A DNA stretch of 64,000 nt from positions 720 to 64,719 of the forward strand of contig ONEW01000005.1 in assembly GCA_900316935.1 (NCBI GenBank). Reading direction: 5' to 3'. A program made the translations under genes and the position numbers. The notes under the pieces were generated by a model that ran no database searches, was not told the DNA's origin, and saw only the letters and a list, made by a program, of their open reading frames with translations. This stretch comes from an uncultured Selenomonadales bacterium (lineage in GTDB: Bacteria; Bacillota; Negativicutes; Acidaminococcales; Acidaminococcaceae). Positions 8,959 to 16,550 of the stretch are shown one piece after another. Every line of letters begins with the position of its first letter. Position 1 is the first letter of the stretch.

Positions 8959-9576
8959 TCACCTGTGACGACGGTGGTGTCCTGCGCGGGGACCGCCGTG
9001 CCGGTCTCCATGGTGTCCGTCGTAATCATAGGCGTATTTGACGACTTCGCCGCTGACGGCGTCCACATCGACCTTGTATTTCACCGCGTCCTTGTAGAAT
9101 CGGCATTCGTATTCCATTTTCCCGTGTTCCGTGTCCAGTTCCATCTTATGGAAAGTGACATCGGTAACGCGGAACCCGAACTGGCGGGCGGCAATCTCCT
9201 GGGCGCGCTGCCGGCCGATCAGGTTCGAGGGCGTCGCCTCTGTGTGGTGCTGTCTGTAGTTCAGCAGGTGGACGCTCTTTTCGCGGATGACGCCGGTGGC
9301 AGCGTCAATTTCGTATTGATAACGGTGCGTATCTGTGTGGAACTTGATTTCGTAGACCGTCGTGCCCTCTTCCGTATCGGTTTCCGATTTCGTATACGTG
9401 ACGGACGAGGCCGGCACGCCGGCTTCGGCAACGGCATAGTCCCGGGCCTGGTCAATGCTCAGGGGCGCCGGGGCGGCACTTGCCATGCCACCGCCCAGAC
9501 TCAGCAGCAGGGCCAGTGCACAGGCCGCCCGTGCCAGGGATCTTTTCGTCGTGGCAGTCATCTTTTTCGTTTCCAT
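8959..9576 (-). CDS. Secreted PepSY-domain protein with His-rich tail
   Basis: A 205-residue exported protein with a signal peptide (positive n-region, then AACALALLLSLGGG, cleavage near AxA at residues 32-35). Two PepSY domains follow: DQARDYAVAEAGV to YEIDAATGVI, and RAQEIAARQFGF to VDAVSGEV. PepSY domains are small extracytoplasmic modules, often protease-inhibitory or ligand-binding. The last 20 residues are rich in His, Arg and Gly (DGHHGDRHGG, then AGHHRRHR), which may bind metal or the envelope. A GGAGGGAAAGGA site precedes the ATG. It lies downstream of tctCBA on the same strand with a gap of about 95 bases and no clear terminator. The role is unknown. Confidence 0.8.
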   Translation of the reverse strand: METKKMTATTKRSLARAACALALLLSLGGGMASAAPAPLSIDQARDYAVAEAGVPASSVTYTKSETDTEEGTTVYEIKFHTDTHRYQYEIDAATGVIREKSVHLLNYRQHHTEATPSNLIGRQRAQEIAARQFGFRVTDVTFHKMELDTEHGKMEYECRFYKDAVKYKVDVDAVSGEVVKYAYDYDGHHGDRHGGPRAGHHRRHR

Positions 9577-9670
9577 AATCCTTTCCCTCCATTTCTGTCA
9601 TTCCGGTTTCGGGTGATCATTGCCTAGTCTGATTATGGCACGGTTTGATTAAGGGAACATTAAAATCCGC

Positions 9671-11161
9671 TCACAACGCCTTCTTCTTTTTCTTTCCGAA
9701 ATTGATGAGCGGCGTAATCAACATGATGACGGCCGCGATGAGGAAGAACAGGCACAGGGGCCGCGTCACGAAGATGTTCAGGCTGCCGTCGCTCATAATC
9801 AGCGAACCGACGAAGTTCTGTTCCGCCATAGCCCCCAGGATGATGCCGATGATGAGGGAACTCATGGAGAATTCGAGCTTGTTGAGGAAATATCCGATCA
9901 TTCCGCTGACGACCATGACGCAGACATCGTTCAGGGAATTGTTGTAGCTGTAAGTGCCGACGAAGGTCATGACCAGAATCAGGGGCAGCAGGACCACGTG
10001 GGGTACCTGGGTGACTTTGGCGAAGAGCCGGATCAGGGAATAGCCCATGAGGCACATGACGATGTTGGCGAAGAACAGGCCCAGGAAGATGGCGTACACA
10101 TACGGTGCCTTGTCGACGAAAAGCATGGGACCGGGCTGGATGCCCTGCACCATGAGGGCCCCCATCATGATGGCCGTGGCTCCGTCGCCGGGAATGCCCA
10201 GCGTGAGCACGGGGATGAAGGCACCGCCGCTGACGGCGTTGTTGCCTGCTTCCGGTGCGGCCACGCCTTCGGGCACGCCGGTACCGAAGTCTTCACTATG
10301 GCTGCTCCAGCGCTTGGCCTGGTCATAAGCCACGAAACTGGCAATGTCGCCGCCCGTGCCGGGGATGCAGCCGATAAAGGTGCCGATGGCACTGCTCCGG
10401 ATAAGGGTGACGAAGACGCGCTTCATATCGGCCAGGCGTGGCAGCGTGCGGTCAATGGCCAGGCGCGTGGTCTGCCGGACCTCATTCCAGTGGTCCTCGA
10501 TGCTCTGCAGTACCTGGGCCAGGGCGAAGACACCAATCAGGATCGGAATGAAGCTGACGCCGCCCATCAGATAGTTTGTGCCGAAGGTGAAACGGATGGC
10601 GCCGCTCATGGCGTCGATGCCGATGGTCGCCAGGAAGAGTCCGGCCAAGCCGCCCATGACGCCTTTGATGACGTTGCCGCTGGACACGCTCGTAATGATG
10701 GAAAGGCCGAACACGGCCAGGGCGAAATATTCCGGCTTGGAGAACTGCAGGGCGACTTTTGCCAAAAGGGGCGCCATGATGATGAGGCATGCCGTGCTGA
10801 AGATTCCGCCGAACGTGCTGGCCATGGTCGAAATGCCCAGAGCCCGCCCTGGCTGGTGAAGCTTCGTGGCCATGGGATAGCCGTCGAGGGTCGTGGCCAC
10901 GCTGGCCGGTGTGCCCGGCGTCTTCAGCAGGATGGCGCTGATGCTGCCGCCGTAAATGGCGCCGCAGTAAATGCCGAGCAGCATAAGGATGCCGGAGATG
11001 CCCTTGAAGGCGAAGGCCAGGGGCAGCAGCAGGGCCAGGCCCATGTTGACGCTCAGGCCCGGCATGGCGCCGAACAGGATGCCGATCCACACCCCGAAGA
11101 CGAGGCAGCCCAGGCTGAACGGTTCGGCAACCATACCGAAAGCGGAAATGATATCGCTCAT
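9671..11161 (-). CDS. tctA: Tripartite tricarboxylate transporter large permease TctA
   Basis: A 496-residue, about 12-TM inner-membrane permease of the tripartite tricarboxylate transporter family. It carries the family signatures AMPGLSVNMGLALLLPLAF, LLKTPGTPASVATTLDGYP and GCIPGTGGDIASFVAYDQAK, plus the second-half repeat NNAVSGGAFIPVLTLGIPGD, reflecting internal duplication. It forms the transport channel with the TctB-type protein encoded 13 bases upstream and receives substrate from the TctC-type lipoprotein. Transport is probably driven by an ion gradient. The substrate could be a di- or tricarboxylate, probably the acid processed by the neighbouring CoA-transferase, mutase and PrpD genes. 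The C-terminus is Lys-rich (GKKKKKAL). Confidence 0.93.
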   Translation of the reverse strand: MSDIISAFGMVAEPFSLGCLVFGVWIGILFGAMPGLSVNMGLALLLPLAFAFKGISGILMLLGIYCGAIYGGSISAILLKTPGTPASVATTLDGYPMATKLHQPGRALGISTMASTFGGIFSTACLIIMAPLLAKVALQFSKPEYFALAVFGLSIITSVSSGNVIKGVMGGLAGLFLATIGIDAMSGAIRFTFGTNYLMGGVSFIPILIGVFALAQVLQSIEDHWNEVRQTTRLAIDRTLPRLADMKRVFVTLIRSSAIGTFIGCIPGTGGDIASFVAYDQAKRWSSHSEDFGTGVPEGVAAPEAGNNAVSGGAFIPVLTLGIPGDGATAIMMGALMVQGIQPGPMLFVDKAPYVYAIFLGLFFANIVMCLMGYSLIRLFAKVTQVPHVVLLPLILVMTFVGTYSYNNSLNDVCVMVVSGMIGYFLNKLEFSMSSLIIGIILGAMAEQNFVGSLIMSDGSLNIFVTRPLCLFFLIAAVIMLITPLINFGKKKKKAL

Positions 11162-11174
11162 GAAGGCAGCCTCC

Positions 11175-11645
11175 TTATGCTAAAAAGATGGATACAGGGA
11201 ACTGGGTGTTCAGTATCCAGCCGAACACGACGTAGACGAATACGAGGACTCCCGCCGTCGTCGCCACCATCCATTTGATGTTGCGGCACTTCAGGAGATA
11301 CATCAGCGCAGGGACGAAGAGCACCATAGCCGGAAAGAAGCCCAGGAGCACGATGGCCGCGCAAAACAGGACCAGCAGCACCATGGCTTTGTAGACCGGC
11401 CGGTTCGCCTCTTCCGTCAGGGCGACCTGCTTCATCGCCAGGTCCTCGCGACGGGCCAGGGAAAAGGTAAAGAGGCCGACGGACGCCAGGGCCAGGCCGG
11501 CTCCCAGCAGGAACGGCCAGAATCCGGGACCGGGGCCCTGTTCAGTCATGGCCATGGGGAACGCGGCCGCACCGTACATCATACCCCCGGCGAGGAGCAG
11601 GAACACGGCGGCCACGACATAATTGCAGATCAGCATGGAAAACAT
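11175..11645 (-). CDS. tctB: Tripartite tricarboxylate transporter small subunit TctB
   Basis: A 156-residue membrane protein with four predicted TM segments (about residues 5-25, 43-62, 86-106 and 126-148), the usual layout of TctB. GPGPGFWPFLLGAGLALASV is a family-typical stretch. It lies between tctC and tctA on the - strand. An internal Met at residue 4 is an alternative start. It probably scaffolds or activates TctA. The tctC-tctB gap contains a terminator-like hairpin that would lower tctBA expression relative to tctC. Confidence 0.88.
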   Translation of the reverse strand: MFSMLICNYVVAAVFLLLAGGMMYGAAAFPMAMTEQGPGPGFWPFLLGAGLALASVGLFTFSLARREDLAMKQVALTEEANRPVYKAMVLLVLFCAAIVLLGFFPAMVLFVPALMYLLKCRNIKWMVATTAGVLVFVYVVFGWILNTQFPVSIFLA

Positions 11646-11662
11646 GATGGAGACCCTTTCTT

Positions 11663-11697
11663 AAAAAAGTAAGGTGGCAGGCCGGACCTGCCACCTT
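11663..11697 (-). terminator. Hairpin with T-tract between tctC and tctB (partial terminator)
   Basis: Perfect 11-bp arms (11671-11681 and 11687-11697), loop CCGGA, followed on the - strand by six T. It sits inside the operon after tctC, so it probably acts as a leaky terminator giving more binding protein than permease. Confidence 0.75.
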
Positions 11698-11732
11698 GTT
11701 ACTATACCATACTTGAAGTTTCCGTGCAGAAA

Positions 11733-12689
11733 TTATTTTTTCAGGAACTTCGCGTACATGGCGTCGTCATCGGCCAGCATCTTGTCGGCAGCGTCGCCGA
11801 TGATGGCAGTCGGGTCAATGCCCTGTTTCTTGAAGTAATCCTTGAATTCCTTGCTGTTGCAGACTTTTTCCGCAGCGTTGCGCAGTACATCGACCTTATC
11901 CTTCGGCGTTCCTTTCGGTGCCACCAGGGCAGCCCAGGCACGGATTGTCAGCGGATGGCCCAGTTCCTTGAAGGTCGGGACGTTCGGATAGAGTTCGCTG
12001 CGGGTATCGGCCATGACGGCGAGGATCTTCAGCTTGCCGGCGTCGACCTGGCTCTTGAACACGCTCGGGTCGGCCAGGGTCGCTTCAATGTGCTTGCCGG
12101 CCAGTGCTGCCGCGATGTCGGCACTTCCCTTCGGGTACGGTACGTGCTTGAACTGCACGCCGAATTCCTTTTCAAAGTTCAGGGCCGCAATATGCCAGAT
12201 GGCGCCCGTGCCGGAGTTTCCCATCTGGATTTTGCCGGGGTTCGCCTTGGCATATTTCACGAACTCATCGAGGGTATTGTACGGAGCGTCTTTCGGGACG
12301 ATGAGGGCCGCTGGTGCCGCAATAGGGGCGCAGATGGCGATATAGTCCTTGTTCGTGACCGTCGCCTTGCCCTGGTGCGGGAACATGGCCAGTTCCACGG
12401 TCACCATGCCCAGCGTATGGCCGTCCGGTTTGGCTTTTGCCAGGTCGACCATGCCGGTGATGCCGCCGCCGTCCGGTTTGTTGACCGGTACGAACTTGCT
12501 GCCCGGCAGTTCCTTCTGCAGGAACTGGATCAGGCCGCGGGCACTCGTGTCCGTGCCGCCGCCCGGCGCTTTCGGAATGATGACGGTGATGTCCCCGTCC
12601 GCCGGATACGCTGCCTTCTTCTGTCCGCCGCAGCCTGCCAGTGCCACAGTCAATAAGACCAGCATACAAAGTGCTAAGAGTTTCTTCAT
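11733..12689 (-). CDS. tctC: Tripartite tricarboxylate transporter substrate-binding lipoprotein TctC
   Basis: A 318-residue extracytoplasmic binding protein. A lipoprotein signal ends in LAGC with Cys20 as lipid anchor. The Bug/TctC fold follows: ITVIIPKAPGGGTDTSARGL contains the family's first substrate-loop motif, GKIQMGNSGTGAIWHIAALN the second, and PNVPTFKELGHPLTIRAWAA the C-terminal signature. It captures a carboxylate outside the inner membrane and delivers it to TctAB. First gene of the - strand operon. No specific ligand can be read from the loops. Confidence 0.93.
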   Translation of the reverse strand: MKKLLALCMLVLLTVALAGCGGQKKAAYPADGDITVIIPKAPGGGTDTSARGLIQFLQKELPGSKFVPVNKPDGGGITGMVDLAKAKPDGHTLGMVTVELAMFPHQGKATVTNKDYIAICAPIAAPAALIVPKDAPYNTLDEFVKYAKANPGKIQMGNSGTGAIWHIAALNFEKEFGVQFKHVPYPKGSADIAAALAGKHIEATLADPSVFKSQVDAGKLKILAVMADTRSELYPNVPTFKELGHPLTIRAWAALVAPKGTPKDKVDVLRNAAEKVCNSKEFKDYFKKQGIDPTAIIGDAADKMLADDDAMYAKFLKK

Positions 12690-12871
12690 GGATCTGCTTC
12701 CTTTCTCCCTGTATTGGCATAAGCTCTTTTTGCGGAACGGAACCGCTTATGCCTCCCCCGTTTCCGTGCTTGCCAGATGCATTCATTTTACCATATCCGC
12801 CATACGGTTACCACCAATTTTTAGGGAATTTTGAACACTGTTGCATAAACAGTGTATACCAATCGGGGCGG

Positions 12872-13978
12872 TCAGCTGATGCGGAATTTCCGGCACCGGG
12901 CAATCTCCTTCCACGTAATGAAACACAACGCAATGCTTTCCCGGTTGTACGTATAGGAGCACCACAGGCCCTGGAAGGTATAGGCGAGGGACGGATAGCT
13001 GAACTCACCCTTGCCGGACTGCACGCGCAGGAATACTTCCCAGCCGCTGCCGTCCTCCCGTCCCAAGAACAGGGACAGGGGCGTGCGGGCCCCCCAGTTC
13101 CCTTTGACGGGGTTGCAGGCCAGGAACAGGCTGCCGCCGGGCGTACGGATCAGGTCGAAGCCGCTGTTGTTGTTGAACAGCGGCGTGGCCACGGGATCCG
13201 TCCAGGTACGGCCGTCGTCTTCGGACACGCTTTCAAACAGGTACCCTTCCGTACTGCGCATGTACATGTGCAGGCGGCCGTTCATTTCCTGCCAGATGAC
13301 GGGCTGGATGATGCCGCGCCCGTTGAAGCTCTGCGGACTCAGGGGCGGCAGTTCGTCCGGCAGCGGCACCTGGGCATCGGCAGACACCTTTGCGGCGTTG
13401 CCCGTCAGCAGGTTGAGGCCGAGCATGGCGCTCTTCGTCCAGGTCTGCCCGTAGTCGTCGCTGAAATCACAGAACGACTGCCACTCGCCCCGTTCGACAC
13501 TGCCGCCGGCGCAGATGCGGCCGGAGATCAGGATGATTGGCTTGGTCCGGACCGGGCCGCGGCCGCCGCCCGCATCCCCCGGAACCAGGGGGCGCGCTTC
13601 CCCCCAGTACAGGGTGTCCGTGCGGGCCACCATGACCTTCGTCTGCCAGTCGGCGATGCGGTCGCCCGTCTTATAGAACAGATACACATATTCGTGATAC
13701 ACAAGCAGGACCGGGTTCCAGCAGGCTTCCGGCTCACGGGTCAGGCAGACCGGCGCGTCCCAGTCGCAGCGCATGCCGCTTTCATCCTCTCCCGCTGCGG
13801 GCAAGGGGAGGCGCGCCCGTACGGCATGGCCTACGGAAAAGTAGATTTCCGTATCGGCCGCCCCCTCCCGGCTGCCGCCGAACCAGGCACACAGCAGGCG
13901 TCCGTCAGGCAGGGCCGCCAGGCAGCTGGCGTGGACCATACGGCCCGGTTCCGCTTTATAGATGAACTGCTTCAGCAC
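12872..13978 (-). CDS. BNR-repeat sialidase-like protein, cytoplasmic
   Basis: A 368-residue protein of the BNR_2/sialidase-like beta-propeller family. At least two Asp-box motifs are visible, SDDYGQTWT and SEDDGRTWTDP, together with the family-typical GRMVHASCLAALPDGRLLCA, AWFGGSREGAADTEI and YPSLAYTFQGLWCSYTYNR (a propeller blade carrying an Arg). No signal peptide is present, so it probably acts in the cytoplasm on small sugars rather than as a secreted sialidase. It starts at GTG behind GAGGAGGAG. It is last in a - strand operon after DUF1015 and serC, 12 bases after the serC stop. The reason for that pairing is unknown. Confidence 0.75.
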   Translation of the reverse strand: MLKQFIYKAEPGRMVHASCLAALPDGRLLCAWFGGSREGAADTEIYFSVGHAVRARLPLPAAGEDESGMRCDWDAPVCLTREPEACWNPVLLVYHEYVYLFYKTGDRIADWQTKVMVARTDTLYWGEARPLVPGDAGGGRGPVRTKPIILISGRICAGGSVERGEWQSFCDFSDDYGQTWTKSAMLGLNLLTGNAAKVSADAQVPLPDELPPLSPQSFNGRGIIQPVIWQEMNGRLHMYMRSTEGYLFESVSEDDGRTWTDPVATPLFNNNSGFDLIRTPGGSLFLACNPVKGNWGARTPLSLFLGREDGSGWEVFLRVQSGKGEFSYPSLAYTFQGLWCSYTYNRESIALCFITWKEIARCRKFRIS

Positions 13979-13990
13979 GGCTACTCCTCC

Positions 13991-15076
13991 TCAGCGATTC
14001 TTTTTCCAGAAATCTTCCATAAAGTCAGCCAGGGTCTGGCAGCCCTCCACCGGCATGGCGTTGTAGATGGAGGCACGGATGCCGCCGACACTGCGGTGCC
14101 CTTTGAGACCGCCCATATTGTACTTCTTCGCCGCTTCCACAAAGGCTGCTTCCAGCTCCTTCGTAGGCAGATTGAAGGTGACGTTCATGAGGGACCGGCT
14201 GTCCCGGGCGGCCTTGCCCCGGTAAAATTCCGGATGGGCGTCCAGGGCATCATACACAAGTTCCGCCTTGGCCCGGTTGACCTTTTCCCTTTCCACCAGG
14301 CCGCCGTGTTCCTTAAGCCAGCGGACGACTTTGCCGACGATGTAGATGGCGAACACCGGCGGCGTGTTGTAGGTGGAATCCTTCTTCATGATGGTTTCGT
14401 AATTCATCATGACAGGGATCTTGTCGCTGCGGCCTTCCAGAAAGTCCTTTTTGGCGATGACCAGGACGGCGCCGGCCGGGCCGATGTTCTTCTGGACGCC
14501 GGCGTAAATCAGGGAGAACTTCTCCACCGGAAACGGGCGGGAGAGGATATCCGAGGACATGTCCGCAATCAGGGGCACGGAGCCCGTTTCGGGATAGACG
14601 GAATACTCCGTTCCTTCAATCGTGTTGTTGCCCGTAATATGCAGGTAGGCGCAGCGCTCCGGCAGGCGGATCTCGTCCGGCCGGGGCACGCGGTCATAGC
14701 CGCTTTCCTTGGAAGAGTAGACAACTGCTGTCTCCCCTACCTTTTCGGCTTCCGCCAGGGCCTTGTCCGAGAAGCTGCCCGTGACGGCGTAGGCGCCGAC
14801 CGTGCCGGGGAGCAGGAAGTTCCAGGGCACGCAGCTGAACTGGAGCGTACCGCCGCCGGCCATGAAGCAGATGCCGTAGTCAGCGGGCAGGTGCAGCAGT
14901 TCCGCAATGTCCGCCTTGGTGTCGTCCAGCACAGCCTGGAATTCCTTGCTGCGGTGGCTGATTTCGAGGATGGACATGCCGCTGCCGCGGAAATCGAGCA
15001 GCTCCGCCTGCACTTCCTGTAAGACATCCAGCGGCAGGATTGCCGGTCCGGCATTGAAGTTATAGATGCGATTCAT
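13991..15076 (-). CDS. serC: Phosphoserine aminotransferase SerC
   Basis: A 361-residue PLP enzyme converting 3-phosphohydroxypyruvate and glutamate to O-phosphoserine. It opens with the classic MNRIYNFNAGPAILPLDVLQ, then GSGMSILEISHRSKEF and the PLP-lysine region FSLIYAGVQKNIGPAG, and ends with LKGHRSVGGIRASIYNAMP. The start at the ATG behind AAAGGAAG removes an N-terminal extension that would overlap the DUF1015 gene. It lies 26 bases after the DUF1015 gene; a serA dehydrogenase, its usual partner, is not in the window. Serine synthesis supplies glycine and one-carbon units. Confidence 0.95.
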   Translation of the reverse strand: MNRIYNFNAGPAILPLDVLQEVQAELLDFRGSGMSILEISHRSKEFQAVLDDTKADIAELLHLPADYGICFMAGGGTLQFSCVPWNFLLPGTVGAYAVTGSFSDKALAEAEKVGETAVVYSSKESGYDRVPRPDEIRLPERCAYLHITGNNTIEGTEYSVYPETGSVPLIADMSSDILSRPFPVEKFSLIYAGVQKNIGPAGAVLVIAKKDFLEGRSDKIPVMMNYETIMKKDSTYNTPPVFAIYIVGKVVRWLKEHGGLVEREKVNRAKAELVYDALDAHPEFYRGKAARDSRSLMNVTFNLPTKELEAAFVEAAKKYNMGGLKGHRSVGGIRASIYNAMPVEGCQTLADFMEDFWKKNR

Positions 15077-15102
15077 ATTCAAGACTTCCTTTCCCGTCCA
15101 TA

Positions 15103-16353
15103 TTACAGCAGATGTACCACCAGACCGTCGCGCAGTTTCGGCTCGAACCACGTCGACTTGGGCGGCATGATTTTGCCTGCGTCCGCCACGGCCATGACTT
15201 CGTCCATGGAAGTCGGATACAGCGAAAAGGCTACAGCCCAGCCGTCATCGTCCACCCGGCTGACCAGTTCCTGGAGTCCGCGGATGCCGCCGACGAAATC
15301 GATGCGCTGGTCGGAGCGCGGATCCCCGATCTGCAGGACCGGTTCCAGCAGGTTTTTCTGCAGGATGGAGACATCGAGGGATCCAATCAGGTCCCCGCCG
15401 TCCAGGGAGTTTTCGCGGGCCGTCAGCAGGTACCACTGTCCTTCGAGATACATGCCGAAGGTGTGTTTCTGCCGCGGCTGGACCGGCTGGTCCTGCGGCA
15501 CGACATCGAAATTTTCCCCCACCGCCTGCAGGAACTGTTCCGGTGTCCGGCCGGCCAGGTCCTTCACCAGGCGGTTGTAGTCGATGATGTGCATCATGCG
15601 GTCCGGAAAAATGACGGCCTGCACATATTCATATTCCGGCATTTCGTCAATCATGTAGACGCCCGTGTCAGTCCGCTCCCGTTCCTTCGCCACGCGGGCC
15701 GCGCCGGCACAGCGGTGGTGCCCGTCAGCGATGTAGAAGGCCGGGACCTGGCGGAAGAGGTACGTCAGCTCCCGCACCTCCAGCGGGTTGTCGATTACGT
15801 AGAGCATATTGCTCACGCCATCGCCGGCACGGAAATGATAGACCGGCTTATGGTTGCTCATCAGATGCAGCACGTAGGAGTCAATTTCCGGCCGGCCGCG
15901 GTACGTAAGGAACACAGGGCCCGTCTGGGCCTGCGTCGCCAGGATGTGGTTCACGCGGTCCTGCTCCTTTTCCGCCCGCGTCAATTCGTGCCGCTTGATG
16001 ATGCCGGCGTTGTATTCCGCCACAGGCACGCAGGCCGTGATGCCGATCTGGATGTTGCCGTCCATCATCTGGCGGTAAATGTAATAACAAGGTGCCGGGT
16101 CCTGCTTCATCTGACCCTTCGCCACGTAGGCATCCAGGTTTTCCTTCGCTTTTTCATATACGGCTTCACTATAGGGATCCGTACCTTCTGGCAGGGTCGC
16201 CTCGGATTTGGTGACCGTCAGGAAGCTCAGGGGGTGTTTCTCGATTTCTTTGCGCGCCTCCTCCGTATTCATGACATCATACGGAAGGGAAGCGATTTCC
16301 GCCGCCAGCTCCGGAACGGGGCGCAGGCCGCGGAACGGTTGGATAGTGGCCAT
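15103..16353 (-). CDS. DUF1015 family protein with ParB-like DGHHR motif
   Basis: A 416-residue DUF1015 protein, first gene of the operon with serC. The start is the ATG behind AGGAGG. It contains FYIADGHHRCAGAARV; this DGHHR motif is also the phosphate/nucleotide motif of ParB/sulfiredoxin-fold proteins such as the free-serine kinases SerK and SbnI. Other conserved stretches are QPFRGLRPVPELAAEIASLP, YDVMNTEEAR, IIKRHELTRAEKEQDRVNHI and the C-terminal MPPKSTWFEPKLRDGL. The enzyme activity is not established. Its tight pairing with serC suggests a role around phosphoserine or serine. Confidence 0.88.
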   Translation of the reverse strand: MATIQPFRGLRPVPELAAEIASLPYDVMNTEEARKEIEKHPLSFLTVTKSEATLPEGTDPYSEAVYEKAKENLDAYVAKGQMKQDPAPCYYIYRQMMDGNIQIGITACVPVAEYNAGIIKRHELTRAEKEQDRVNHILATQAQTGPVFLTYRGRPEIDSYVLHLMSNHKPVYHFRAGDGVSNMLYVIDNPLEVRELTYLFRQVPAFYIADGHHRCAGAARVAKERERTDTGVYMIDEMPEYEYVQAVIFPDRMMHIIDYNRLVKDLAGRTPEQFLQAVGENFDVVPQDQPVQPRQKHTFGMYLEGQWYLLTARENSLDGGDLIGSLDVSILQKNLLEPVLQIGDPRSDQRIDFVGGIRGLQELVSRVDDDGWAVAFSLYPTSMDEVMAVADAGKIMPPKSTWFEPKLRDGLVVHLL

Positions 16354-16494
16354 GGCTGATACCTCCTGTCTTAATATGGTCTGTCTATATCTTAACAAAA
16401 CCGGACAAAAAAGGAAACAGCCTGTCGGGCAAGATGCCCCCCTCCGGCTTCCGCAAATTTCTCCGCGCCCCTTTCGTCCCTACCGTAAGCGCGT

Positions 16495-16500
16495 TATAAT
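16495..16500 (+). promoter_or_regulatory. -10 element for the serine hydrolase gene
   Basis: A consensus TATAAT lies about 50 bases before the start codon. The best -35 at 17-bp spacing is TTTCGT (16472-16477), a weak match. The rest of the 197-base gap to the DUF1015 gene shows nothing else. Confidence 0.4.
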
Positions 16501-16550
16501 GGAACGGGCGGCCTCCGTGCGGTACCGCCTTATCTGCAAAGGAGGATTCC

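Noticed and set aside
12641-15022. Very long + strand open frame opposite the BNR and serC genes
   Set aside because: It is antisense to two well-supported genes, has no domain or plausible composition, and arises from the high-GC codon use.
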